Below are positions 59,001 to 64,000 of a stretch of 64,000 bases of DNA, in pieces. The translations under genes were made by a program, and so were the position numbers. The stretch's first letter is position 1, and each line of letters begins with the position of its first letter. The notes under the pieces were generated by a model, which worked only from the letters and a program-made list of their open reading frames with translations, was not told where the DNA came from and made no database searches. This DNA comes from Phalacrocorax aristotelis (lineage: Eukaryota; Chordata; Aves; Suliformes; Phalacrocoracidae): positions 39,760,115 through 39,824,114 of the forward strand of contig NC_134278.1 in the NCBI RefSeq assembly GCF_949628215.1. Reading direction: 5' to 3'.

Positions 59001-60986
59001 AAAGTCTGCCTCTACTTGCTTTTTTTCCCTGACCTCCTTCATGGTCTCCTATTTATTGGGCTTCTTCCTACTGACTTGCCTACAACACAATTTGAAATGA
59101 ACATGAACTTTTATTCAATCCTGCTATATCTGTTTCCTGCTTAGAACATTTAAAAACAAATGTGAAGGAACATGTATTTTAAAACCAGCATGGGGATCTG
59201 CAAGAGTATTGCCTCTTATAAGTAGCTGTATGGAGTTGCAAGAATACCTGCTTTATCAGATTAAAATTATATCTATTAATTAGAAACAACAATATTATAT
59301 TCCTTCAAATCACTTCAAAGGCAAGAACTGAGCTGTAATAAATAACACCTAGCTGCACTAGCAATCCAGCACAGCCTCATGCCAAGAACCACACCAGGCA
59401 CAGGTCACATACTTAACACATACCTGTTATCTAGAAGCTTAAAGCTTGTTTCCAAAATATTGAATTTAGTACATAAGCCTGCTACAGCTTGTCCCTCACA
59501 ACCAAGAACCATGTGTGGTAATAGCTGATATGGGGGATGCAGGAATGTATATTGCCTGATAAATCTGCATAGTTGGTGTCACTAAAAGAGAGGAGGCATG
59601 CACTCTCTGGCAGGGACAGGTAATTAATCATGGAGGTGTCTGTGCAAATAGTGAGGAATTACCAAGAGATGTAAGGGTAAGAAGAGTAGGAAAAAAGGAA
59701 ATGCCCCCTAAACCAATCATCTGAAAAAGTATTTAGAAAATAGAGAAGGCTAGGCTCAACTAGCAACCAAAGCATGGCCTGAAAGCTGCCTCTGAATCGT
59801 GTATTACAGTGGCTGGTTTAGCAACGTTTACTAGAAAGCACCACTAAAAAGTAATTTTCGGCTGCTACTTCACATATCTGCCCTGAGGGAACAAGTCATT
59901 TCCTTTAAAACGCTGAGGAAAATGGCTATATTTTCAATGCTGTCCACTTAAAATACAGTTCTTTGCTGCTAAAGAAAGTGCTTCCAACTCCGTAGTAGAA
60001 ATCAAAGGAAATATGAAATTTGGCATAAACAGCACTGCAAGATAATCCAGTATCTTGAAATTGGTTTTGTGCCATGAAAAAGAAAAATCTAATATGATCA
60101 CACAATGCCTGGTTAATTCATTACCCACTACTCACAGGACCAATGGTATATATTTATGGATATTAAGCAGACGTTTTGATGGAAGGGAGCAAAGTTCATG
60201 ACTCCAGTGAAAGTAAACATCTATGCTTAAAAGTTGAATGAAACCACATTTTGTAGATGCAGCTTTGTGGAACCCAGCCAATGAAAAAAATAAAGATAAC
60301 TATTTTCCAACAGCAAGCTTTCTATTTTGCAAATACTCCTTCAATGTGGGGTTTAAATATAATTTCTACATTAGGCTTTATGAAGATATTTTTATTTGGT
60401 TAATAATAAAATATGCTACTGCTCAAAGTCTCTCCATGGCTTATAAACATAAGCCTAACTTTTCAACATCCTGAACAATTCCACTAACCGCTCATGTTAG
60501 TGTGCAGATGTGAAATCATTCTAGCTGTAAGAGTTACAGTACAGTGCACGGACGTGCAAATCCTTTAATTTATAACTGTTCATCTGGAACACAGAGGAAA
60601 AACTTCAAGAAGCATTGCTAAGTGATTTGATTGCTCTGAATAGACAAAAAAAAACCATTCCTGTTTACCATACAGAGCTTAGTATTTTCAACGTGGGGAA
60701 ATGAAAATCAAAAGAGATTATTTGTACCCTAACTTTTTCTCTATTTGTCTTTGCAATCTCCAGAAGAAAAATGCAAAAGGATCACTTTTTGTTAAAGAGA
60801 AGGCAGTGAGGATGAAAGGATTTAGCAAATGTAACAACAGACATTAAAAAAAGAAACCTTTATGCTTGCCCTTCAAAACTGACAATGTATTAAGCCTTTA
60901 CCTTTCTGCCGGGCCTTGGCTATCACTTCGATGTGTTTCATTGCTGCCTTGAGCATTTTCTTTGTTACAACAGTTGGAATATCCAC
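19979..60986 (-). CDS. SNX14: SNX14, sorting nexin 14, exons 7-29 of a split gene; exons 1-6 outside the window
   Basis: SNX14 is a PXA-RGS-PX-Nexin_C protein anchored in the ER by N-terminal membrane segments (not in this window). In mammals it acts at ER-lipid droplet contacts and in endolysosomal/autophagic function, and loss causes a recessive cerebellar ataxia. Twenty-three exons join without a phase conflict (2292 bases, 763 residues plus stop). Human SNX14 is about 946 residues from memory, so roughly 183 are upstream. Exons 7-9 hold the end of PXA, 12-14 the RGS-like domain, 18-21 the PX domain ([13 protein letters not shown]), and 24-28 Nexin_C ([44 protein letters not shown]). The linker [11 protein letters not shown] lies between RGS and PX. 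The protein ends SSVSCWM. Exon numbers assume 29 exons as in human. It converges on NT5E. Confidence 0.97.
20775..21602 (+). mobile_element. CR1 LINE, 5'-truncated 3' end (young copy)
   Basis: It carries the end of the reverse-transcriptase frame and the CR1 3' region and finishes in ATTCTGTGATTCTGTGA, the CR1 octamer tail. The 242-residue open frame from 20793 is the CR1 C-terminal part ([20 protein letters not shown]), not a host gene. It is almost identical to the copy at 26771-28000 but lacks about 25 bases after GTGGACAGC (near 20982). It is antisense to SNX14. Confidence 0.95.
22166..22177 (+). repeat. Poly(C) run
   Basis: Twelve consecutive C residues between the two CR1 copies; prone to sequencing error in length. 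Confidence 0.9.
22352..23318 (-). mobile_element. CR1 LINE, 5'-truncated, moderately diverged
   Basis: On the minus strand it encodes broken reverse-transcriptase sequence ([14 protein letters not shown]), followed by the CR1 3' region. The 3' end is at about 22352, with the terminal octamers decayed. Frameshifts interrupt the frame. It is in the sense direction of SNX14. Confidence 0.92.
24407..24463 (-). CDS. SNX14: SNX14 exon 28 (end of Nexin_C)
   Basis: A 57-base phase-0 exon encoding [19 protein letters not shown]. The acceptor is CTTGTAG and the donor GTATGT. Confidence 0.96.
24618..24709 (-). CDS. SNX14: SNX14 exon 27 (Nexin_C domain)
   Basis: 92 bases encoding [20 protein letters not shown], then [10 protein letters not shown]. 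The acceptor is TGGTCTAG and the donor GTAACT. Confidence 0.96.
24710..25407 (-). other. SNX14: SNX14 intron 26
   Basis: 698 bases starting with the atypical donor GTTCTG. No repeat was recognised. Confidence 0.8.
25408..25503 (-). CDS. SNX14: SNX14 exon 26 (Nexin_C domain)
   Basis: 96 bases encoding [20 protein letters not shown], then [11 protein letters not shown]. The reading frame forces the donor to be GTTCTG (plus-strand 25402-25407), a poor match to the usual GTRAGT. The acceptor CGCTGCAG is normal. Confidence 0.95.
25504..26547 (-). other. SNX14: SNX14 intron 25
   Basis: 1044 bases, donor GTTAGT. It is AT-rich, with nothing recognised. Confidence 0.8.
26548..26712 (-). CDS. SNX14: SNX14 exon 25 (Nexin_C domain)
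   Basis: 165 bases encoding [20 protein letters not shown], then [20 protein letters not shown] and [21 protein letters not shown] is a Nexin_C signature. A CR1 insertion ends 58 bases upstream of the acceptor (in transcript direction). Confidence 0.97.
26713..28474 (-). other. SNX14: SNX14 intron 24
   Basis: 1762 bases, about 70 percent of which is one young antisense CR1 copy. Only 58 bases of original sequence separate it from the exon 25 acceptor. Confidence 0.9.
26771..28000 (+). mobile_element. CR1 LINE, 5'-truncated with reverse-transcriptase fragment (young copy)
   Basis: An open frame at 26775-27356 gives the C-terminal half of CR1 reverse transcriptase: [35 protein letters not shown], and [11 protein letters not shown] with the catalytic Asp pair. 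The frame then breaks, so the copy is inactive. The 3' end is TTCTGTGATTCTGTGAT. A 10-base direct repeat TGATGATAAA flanks it (26757-26766 and 27997-28006), a possible target-site duplication. It is antisense to SNX14. Confidence 0.96.
28475..28598 (-). CDS. SNX14: SNX14 exon 24 (start of Nexin_C region)
   Basis: 124 bases, phase 0 to 1, encoding [20 protein letters not shown], then [19 protein letters not shown]. The acceptor is CTATTTTTAG and the donor GTAAGA. Confidence 0.97.
34480..34810 (-). mobile_element. Ancient CR1/L3-like LINE remnant
   Basis: Diverged antisense CR1/L3 phrases appear in order: CCATGAATTTCTCCAGTCTC, GGCAAGGAGTTCCACAAATC, TTTTGTTCTGAACCTGG, CTGCCCTCTCATGCTATGCA, and AAATGAAGTCTCCCAG. 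The same order is seen in old sauropsid copies. It is sense to SNX14, with no usable frame. Confidence 0.65.
35455..35545. repeat. A-rich low-complexity tract
   Basis: Runs of A are interspersed with C (AAAAAAACCC-like units). It gives spurious open frames on both strands. Confidence 0.85.
35743..35862 (-). CDS. SNX14: SNX14 exon 23 (linker to Nexin_C)
   Basis: A 120-base phase-0 exon encoding [20 protein letters not shown] and [20 protein letters not shown]. It ends in a Pro/Ser-rich linker. Confidence 0.97.
36076..36116 (-). CDS. SNX14: SNX14 exon 22
   Basis: A small 41-base exon encoding [13 protein letters not shown] after a split Gly codon. The acceptor is AATTATAG and the donor GTGAGT. 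Confidence 0.95.
36117..37873 (-). other. SNX14: SNX14 intron 21
   Basis: 1757 bases. A GC-richer 200-base stretch at about 37060-37260 stands out from the AT-rich surroundings and may be an unrecognised old repeat. Confidence 0.8.
37874..37985 (-). CDS. SNX14: SNX14 exon 21 (end of PX domain)
   Basis: 112 bases, phase 0 to 1, encoding [20 protein letters not shown], then [17 protein letters not shown]. It is bounded by CTCAAAG and GTATGT. Confidence 0.96.
37986..38302 (-). other. SNX14: SNX14 intron 20
   Basis: 317 bases containing a short tandem repeat of ATTATATTAC at 38100-38125. Confidence 0.85.
38100..38125 (+). repeat. Short tandem repeat, 10-base unit ATTATATTAC
   Basis: Two full units and a partial third in SNX14 intron 20. 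Confidence 0.85.
38303..38403 (-). CDS. SNX14: SNX14 exon 20 (PX domain)
   Basis: 101 bases encoding [20 protein letters not shown], then [12 protein letters not shown]. It covers the proline-containing loop and following helix of PX. Confidence 0.96.
38535..38618 (-). CDS. SNX14: SNX14 exon 19 (PX domain core)
   Basis: 84 bases encoding [20 protein letters not shown], then SKLTEFH. RRYLEF matches the PX consensus Arg-Arg-Tyr/Phe-x-Glu-Phe. In SNX14 the PX domain is reported to bind PtdIns3P poorly (established for mammals, not testable here). Confidence 0.96.
38619..39569 (-). other. SNX14: SNX14 intron 18
   Basis: 951 bases with an A/C-rich patch next to the exon 19 acceptor (38625-38665). 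No other features. Confidence 0.8.
39570..39771 (-). CDS. SNX14: SNX14 exon 18 (start of PX domain)
   Basis: 202 bases, phase 0 to 1, encoding [20 protein letters not shown], then [18 protein letters not shown] and [25 protein letters not shown] and VFCIDVER are the first strands of the PX fold. Confidence 0.97.
40043..40063 (+). repeat. AGGG microsatellite
   Basis: About five AGGG units followed by G-rich sequence. Confidence 0.9.
42877..44312 (+). mobile_element. CR1 LINE with broken reverse transcriptase
   Basis: This 1.4 kb copy begins earlier in the reverse transcriptase than the others: [20 protein letters not shown], then [14 protein letters not shown]. It then shifts frame into [15 protein letters not shown] sequence, [12 protein letters not shown] (a few residues missing) and SADDTKLGG. 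The 3' end is CGATGATTCTATGATT, a CR1 octamer variant unlike the two younger copies, so it is another subfamily. It is antisense to SNX14 and inactive. Confidence 0.95.
45893..46025 (-). CDS. SNX14: SNX14 exon 17 (RGS-PX linker)
   Basis: 133 bases, donor GTGAGT. It encodes [20 protein letters not shown], then [20 protein letters not shown] and EDDF. The acceptor AATCCTAG is chosen because it supplies the single base needed to complete the Arg codon from exon 16. Confidence 0.95.
48430..48505 (+). repeat. T/G-rich low-complexity tract
   Basis: GGTTTTGGGGTGGG-type and TTTTTG-type repeats; no coding value. Confidence 0.85.
48878..48916 (+). repeat. A-rich low-complexity tract
   Basis: Runs of A with scattered C. 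Confidence 0.85.
49816..49842 (-). CDS. SNX14: SNX14 exon 16, 27-base microexon
   Basis: Only 27 bases between acceptor GTTGTTGCAG and donor GTAAGT. It encodes SSLSLDDF with an Arg codon shared at each edge. The phases match exon 15 (ends AG) and exon 17 (starts G), and the sequence agrees with the human linker as I recall it. Skipping would still give an Arg codon and keep frame. Confidence 0.92.
49843..53363 (-). other. SNX14: SNX14 intron 15
   Basis: 3521 bases. The only standout is a plus-strand open frame behind an acceptor-like sequence at 50359-50532. No known repeat was recognised. Confidence 0.8.
50359..50532 (+). other. Orphan exon-like open frame in SNX14 intron 15 (unconfirmed)
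   Basis: A pyrimidine-rich run ending TTATTTATTTCACAG (AG at 50358-50359 by my count) is followed by an open plus-strand frame ending in TAA. Parts of the translation are [20 protein letters not shown] and [21 protein letters not shown] do not recognise it. A frame this long can arise by chance, and no partner exon or clear poly(A) signal was seen. Confidence 0.25.
53364..53422 (-). CDS. SNX14: SNX14 exon 15 (linker)
   Basis: 59 bases, phase 0 to 2, encoding [19 protein letters not shown], between acceptor TCTGTTGTAG and donor GTAGGT. The last two bases (AG) begin an Arg codon. Confidence 0.94.
53423..54506 (-). other. SNX14: SNX14 intron 14
   Basis: 1084 bases; nothing recognised. Confidence 0.8.
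54507..54631 (-). CDS. SNX14: SNX14 exon 14 (end of RGS-like domain)
   Basis: 125 bases, with acceptor TTTATAG and donor GTAAGT. It encodes [20 protein letters not shown] and [20 protein letters not shown], closing the RGS-like domain. Confidence 0.97.
54632..54952 (-). other. SNX14: SNX14 intron 13
   Basis: 321 AT-rich bases; nothing recognised. Confidence 0.8.
54953..55108 (-). CDS. SNX14: SNX14 exon 13 (RGS-like domain)
   Basis: 156 bases encoding [20 protein letters not shown], then [20 protein letters not shown]. The split Glu codon with exon 12 gives VEEFND. This is the middle of the RGS-like domain. Confidence 0.96.
55109..56853 (-). other. SNX14: SNX14 intron 12
   Basis: 1745 bases, AT-rich, with short A and T runs; nothing recognised. 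Confidence 0.8.
56854..56968 (-). CDS. SNX14: SNX14 exon 12 (start of RGS-like domain)
   Basis: 115 bases, phase 0 to 1, encoding [20 protein letters not shown] and [18 protein letters not shown]. The [12 protein letters not shown] segment opens the RGS helical bundle. Confidence 0.96.
57113..57193 (-). CDS. SNX14: SNX14 exon 11 (PXA-RGS linker)
   Basis: An 81-base phase-0 exon encoding [20 protein letters not shown], then PRNKKPS. The acceptor is TTCTACAG and the donor GTAAGC. It is a polar linker ahead of the RGS-like domain. Confidence 0.95.
57285..57329 (-). CDS. SNX14: SNX14 exon 10
   Basis: A 45-base phase-0 exon (15 codons) encoding [15 protein letters not shown], between acceptor TTCCTGCAG and donor GTGAGT. 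It lies only 91 bases from exon 11. Confidence 0.95.
57330..58176 (-). other. SNX14: SNX14 intron 9
   Basis: 847 AT-rich bases; nothing recognised. Confidence 0.8.
58177..58252 (-). CDS. SNX14: SNX14 exon 9 (end of PXA domain)
   Basis: 76 bases; the acceptor follows a C-rich tract (CCCCCCAG) and the donor is GTAAGA. It encodes [20 protein letters not shown]. The first base completes an Arg codon with exon 8. Confidence 0.95.
58533..58689 (-). CDS. SNX14: SNX14 exon 8 (PXA domain)
   Basis: 157 bases, with acceptor TACTTGCAG and donor GTATAG. It encodes [20 protein letters not shown], then [20 protein letters not shown], the characteristic PXA core. Confidence 0.96.
58690..60901 (-). other. 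SNX14: SNX14 intron 7
   Basis: 2212 bases; no repeat family, RNA gene or conserved frame recognised. Confidence 0.8.
60902..60986 (-). CDS. SNX14: SNX14 exon 7 (PXA domain)
   Basis: 85 bases, phase 0 to 1, with acceptor TTCTTTAG and donor GTAAAG. It encodes [20 protein letters not shown], a helical part of the PXA (PX-associated) domain. No earlier exon was found between here and 64000. Confidence 0.93.
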
Positions 60987-61499
60987 CTAAAGAATAGTTT
61001 TAAAATAAAAACAAAATTGTTCTAGGTTTTTTCCCCAAATTTATTACAGGTGACAACTATCAAACATAGTAATTTGCTTATATGTCCCCATTTTAACCAT
61101 AAAATGAACCCTTAAGAAGCCCTGTGAATTCTCTAGGTGAACTGACAGCGTGCTCATTCTTCTGAGCAAAGCATACAATATCATGTAGAACTAAATGCCA
61201 TAAACAATACTGTTAACACATTCATTGTCAACTTGTTCCCATTATTTTTCCTCCACTGCAATAATTACAGTAATACAGCTTGACTTCCAAGCCGCAGTAT
61301 AAGACACCTAGCTCTACATGAACATCAGACCACCAACAAAAGCAAGTTAACTATACTCTGCTTCTAGTACTTGAGTACCTTAACCCTCAACAATCATGTC
61401 CACAAGGACTAAAAGCAAAGCAAAACCCTCCTCTCTGTGTGTACGAGGTGATGGCAGAACCAGAAGAAAATCTGAGTTACTGAGTTAGGATGACCATTA

Positions 61500-61870
61500 G
61501 TGCCAACAACATCATATGATCCTGCTCACAGGTCAAATGCTCCAGCCCCAACCATCTTGGTGGCCCCTTGGTAGAGTGGAGTACGTTCAACCAATGTCTC
61601 TTTTCTAACAAGGAGCCCAAAACTGGATGCAGTATCCTAGATGCCACCTGAAGAGCACCAAGTGAAGGCAGATAATCACTTTTCTTGATCATTTGGCTAT
61701 GCTCCTGTTAACACAGCCCAGGATACTGTTGGCCGCCTTTGCTGCTACACACTGCTGGCTCATACTCAGCTTACTGTCTACCATGGGGCCAGATCCTTTG
61801 CAGCAGAGCTTCTCTCCACAGCCAGTCAGTCCCCACCCTGTATGGTTTCCAGAGATTCTTCTTTATCAGC
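61500..61870 (-). mobile_element. Old CR1 LINE fragment
   Basis: Antisense CR1 phrases appear in order: AAAACTGGATGCAGTATCCT, CAGCCCAGGATACTGTTGGC, CACTGCTGGCTCATACTCAG, and GGGCCAGATCCTTTGCAGCA. There is no intact frame or terminal octamer. It is sense to SNX14. Confidence 0.75.
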
Positions 61871-62640
61871 TGCAGTAGTTTCCACAGAAACTTACCTAGA
61901 AATTAATTTACACTTTGCACACCCTTCATTTTAAGCAAGAGCAAAAGACATCTCAGAGAAGCAAAAACATGCAGTTGCAGATGTTCAAAATTTAAGTCTT
62001 CTGAAAATGTTGGGGTTTGGTTGTTTTTGTTTTTTTTCCTAATGGAGTTTGTCCCTTCTCAATACTAAGTCAAATAAAGACCTTAAGTAATGAAACAGAA
62101 GCATGAAACAACTTCTTGCCAGACAAAGAGAGAGACACTGTAATTGAACTAAGAGAAAAGTTGGAGTTTTATTCATTCGTACAAGAAGAATAGCATGTAT
62201 TCCTGCACACTCCCCTGTATTATTTGAGGTGCACAGCTATGACCTGACCTGGCCAGCCCAGACAAGCTAGTACAATTGCCTAGAACTGCCTAAAAGTAAC
62301 TAAATTAAGGTCAACACATATTCACAAGCAAGAAAGTAGGAGCTTCTGCTCCTCAGTGGAAAACCTTGTCATCTGGGACTCACAGTTCAACAGTAATTCC
62401 AATAAATCAAGAGTTTCCTATGGAACACAAGGATAGGGGAGTGTTTATTCCTGCAGAGGTAAGTCAAAGAGCTCAGCAAACAAGTAGTTATTGACATGGT
62501 ACCAGACACTATCAACTTTTGACAAGAACGTCAACCAGCTGCAGGGCTACCTACACCACACCATACAAAGAGAAACCCTTCATTTTCCCTTGAAAACCCA
62601 TAACCAACCCAGAAATAGCCACAACAAGGAAAATCCAGAT

Positions 62641-62697
62641 AATAATAATAAAAAAAAAAAAAAAAAAAGAGAGAGAGAAAGAGAGAAAGAGAGGGAG
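62641..62697 (+). repeat. Compound microsatellite: AAT, poly(A), GA/GAAA
   Basis: A few AAT units run into about nineteen A residues and then GAGAGAAA-type repeats. They generate a spurious Lys/Arg/Glu-rich open frame. Confidence 0.95.
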
Positions 62698-64000
62698 AAG
62701 TATTTCAGCATATACATAAGAGGTGACTGGTTTGAAGCACTTTTACTTTATTCAACAACCATGCCTCAAAAAATCCACCTATGCAGCCTTAAAAAGAAAA
62801 CAAAGAAATTCTTTTCACTGAAGCGATTTGTCATTTTAAGTCTTAATTCAAAAGTAGAAGATTCTTTGGTGAAAAAGTATACAGATATAACCCAAAAATA
62901 GGGGGGGGGACTTTTTTCTTACACATAATAGTTCCTGAATTTAAAATTTTTATCTCTATTAGCTAGAACTACTGCTTTCAAACATTTAATATAATAAATC
63001 CAAATCAAAAGTACAGCTGTTTGGCAAAGGTATAGAACTATTTTATTTTGCAATCAGTGATTAATTTGTCCTCAAATGTGGTTATAAAGGACACCATATC
63101 AGAGCTGAAAGGCTAGAAAACATTGTCATAACTCTTTTCAGCTAACAACTGAAGCTTTGAACTAGGATTCCCAAAACAACAAAAAGTCGACGTTTTATTT
63201 GCAACTTGCACATCAACTCTAATTTCTACACACACCATTTTCAGTAGTTTATGCATCACAGCTATTAGCTCAGGCTGTCTGAATCTCTATGTGGGTGTGT
63301 GCACACACAGAAGCACTCGTTCAGCAGAAAAAAAAGTATGAGCTGAAAAACATTGCATAGCGTGAGACTCCACGCTTCCCTGCACAAGCGAGCACGCCAA
63401 GTTTCAATTTTGTCCTAAAACAAAGTTACTGTGAGTATCTTTTTGCTTGAGGTATCTGTACCACTTCACACAAAGAGAAAAAGTTAATTACATTCTTCTG
63501 TAGGATGGACACAAATATATCTAAACATTTGTAAAGAGAAATGCATTTCTGTGATGGCCTTTATTTTGTAGTTCCCCTGACAGTGCTTCATACCTGTATA
63601 CATCTTGAGTTTTTGTTGCACATATTGCCTATCCAGATCCATAGAATTGAATATATGACATTTATTTCATTACTGTCAAAGGGATATATGGAAAATGAAT
63701 ATTTTATTGAAGATGCTAGAGCTGATCTAACGTGATTAATACCTTATTACACAATCAATAGAGGAGACATCATCATTTTCCGAATCAACAACGGATTTAG
63801 AAATAGCACAACTAACATCTGCATGTATTACAACTCCAAGTTAAATTTTAAGACCTTGCTCTAGGTTTTCACTTTGAAAGATCTACTCCACTTTCACACC
63901 TCCATATAATGTCTGTGCTACACAGACATTTCCTAATCTTCCCCTCTGTCCACTTTAACAAGCAACATGCTTGAGTTAGAGTAAACAAGAAAGTCATCTG

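Larger units (their letters stand above)
60987..64000 (-). other. SNX14: SNX14 intron 6 (partial)
   Basis: At least 3014 bases running off the window. It contains an old CR1 fragment (61500-61870) and a compound A/GA microsatellite (62641-62697). I found no exon 6. Confidence 0.8.

Noticed and set aside
62491..62901. A 136-residue open frame with a Lys/Arg/Glu-rich middle
   Set aside because: It reads through the poly(A)/GA microsatellite; there is no splice or family evidence.
61000..64000. Search for SNX14 exon 6 and a promoter
   Set aside because: No matching coding segment, CpG-rich start region or splice pair was seen; these lie beyond the window.
1..64000. CRISPR arrays, operons, toxin or defence systems, tRNA or rRNA genes
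   Set aside because: The sequence is a vertebrate nuclear locus with two split genes, and no spaced repeats or structured RNA genes were recognised by eye.

Overview
This is a vertebrate, almost certainly avian, nuclear window. The evidence is split genes with GT-AG introns, compact introns, and CR1 retrotransposons of the bird type, including copies ending in the characteristic ATTCTGTG-like 3' octamer repeat. There is no bacterial, plasmid or organelle sequence, and I found no rRNA, tRNA or CRISPR. Two protein-coding genes lie tail to tail, in the NT5E/SNX14 arrangement that I recall from human chromosome 6q14. Left part, about 1-18.5 kb, plus strand: NT5E (ecto-5'-nucleotidase, CD73). Coding exons 2-9 are all present and join in frame into 459 residues plus stop. 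Exon 1 (signal peptide and first metal ligands) lies before the window. The gene ends in a hydrophobic GPI-anchor tail, a 3' UTR and an AATAAA near 18.52 kb. Middle, about 18.55-19.81 kb: a short convergent intergenic segment. Right part, about 19.8-64 kb, minus strand: SNX14 (sorting nexin 14). Twenty-three coding exons (numbered 7-29 if the gene has the 29 exons I recall for human) join in frame into 763 residues plus stop. They cover the end of the PXA domain, the whole RGS-like domain, the PX domain and the C-terminal Nexin_C domain. Exons 1-6 lie beyond position 64000. Introns hold several generations of CR1-family LINEs. There are younger copies at 20.8-21.6, 22.35-23.3, 26.77-28.0 and 42.9-44.3 kb, older copies at 3.86-4.13 and 61.5-61.87 kb, and very old L3-like remnants at 6.69-7.19, 11.56-11.84 and 34.48-34.81 kb. 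All reverse-transcriptase frames seen are broken or 5'-truncated. The two genes are functionally unrelated: NT5E makes adenosine from extracellular AMP at the cell surface, while SNX14 is an ER-membrane protein of lipid-droplet and endolysosomal biology. No new multi-gene system is visible. The points worth a second look are splice-site and hairpin oddities, a frame-neutral 27-base microexon, CR1 insertions close to or paired within SNX14 introns, a pair of tandem 18-base palindromes, and one orphan open frame behind a strong acceptor-like site in an SNX14 intron.
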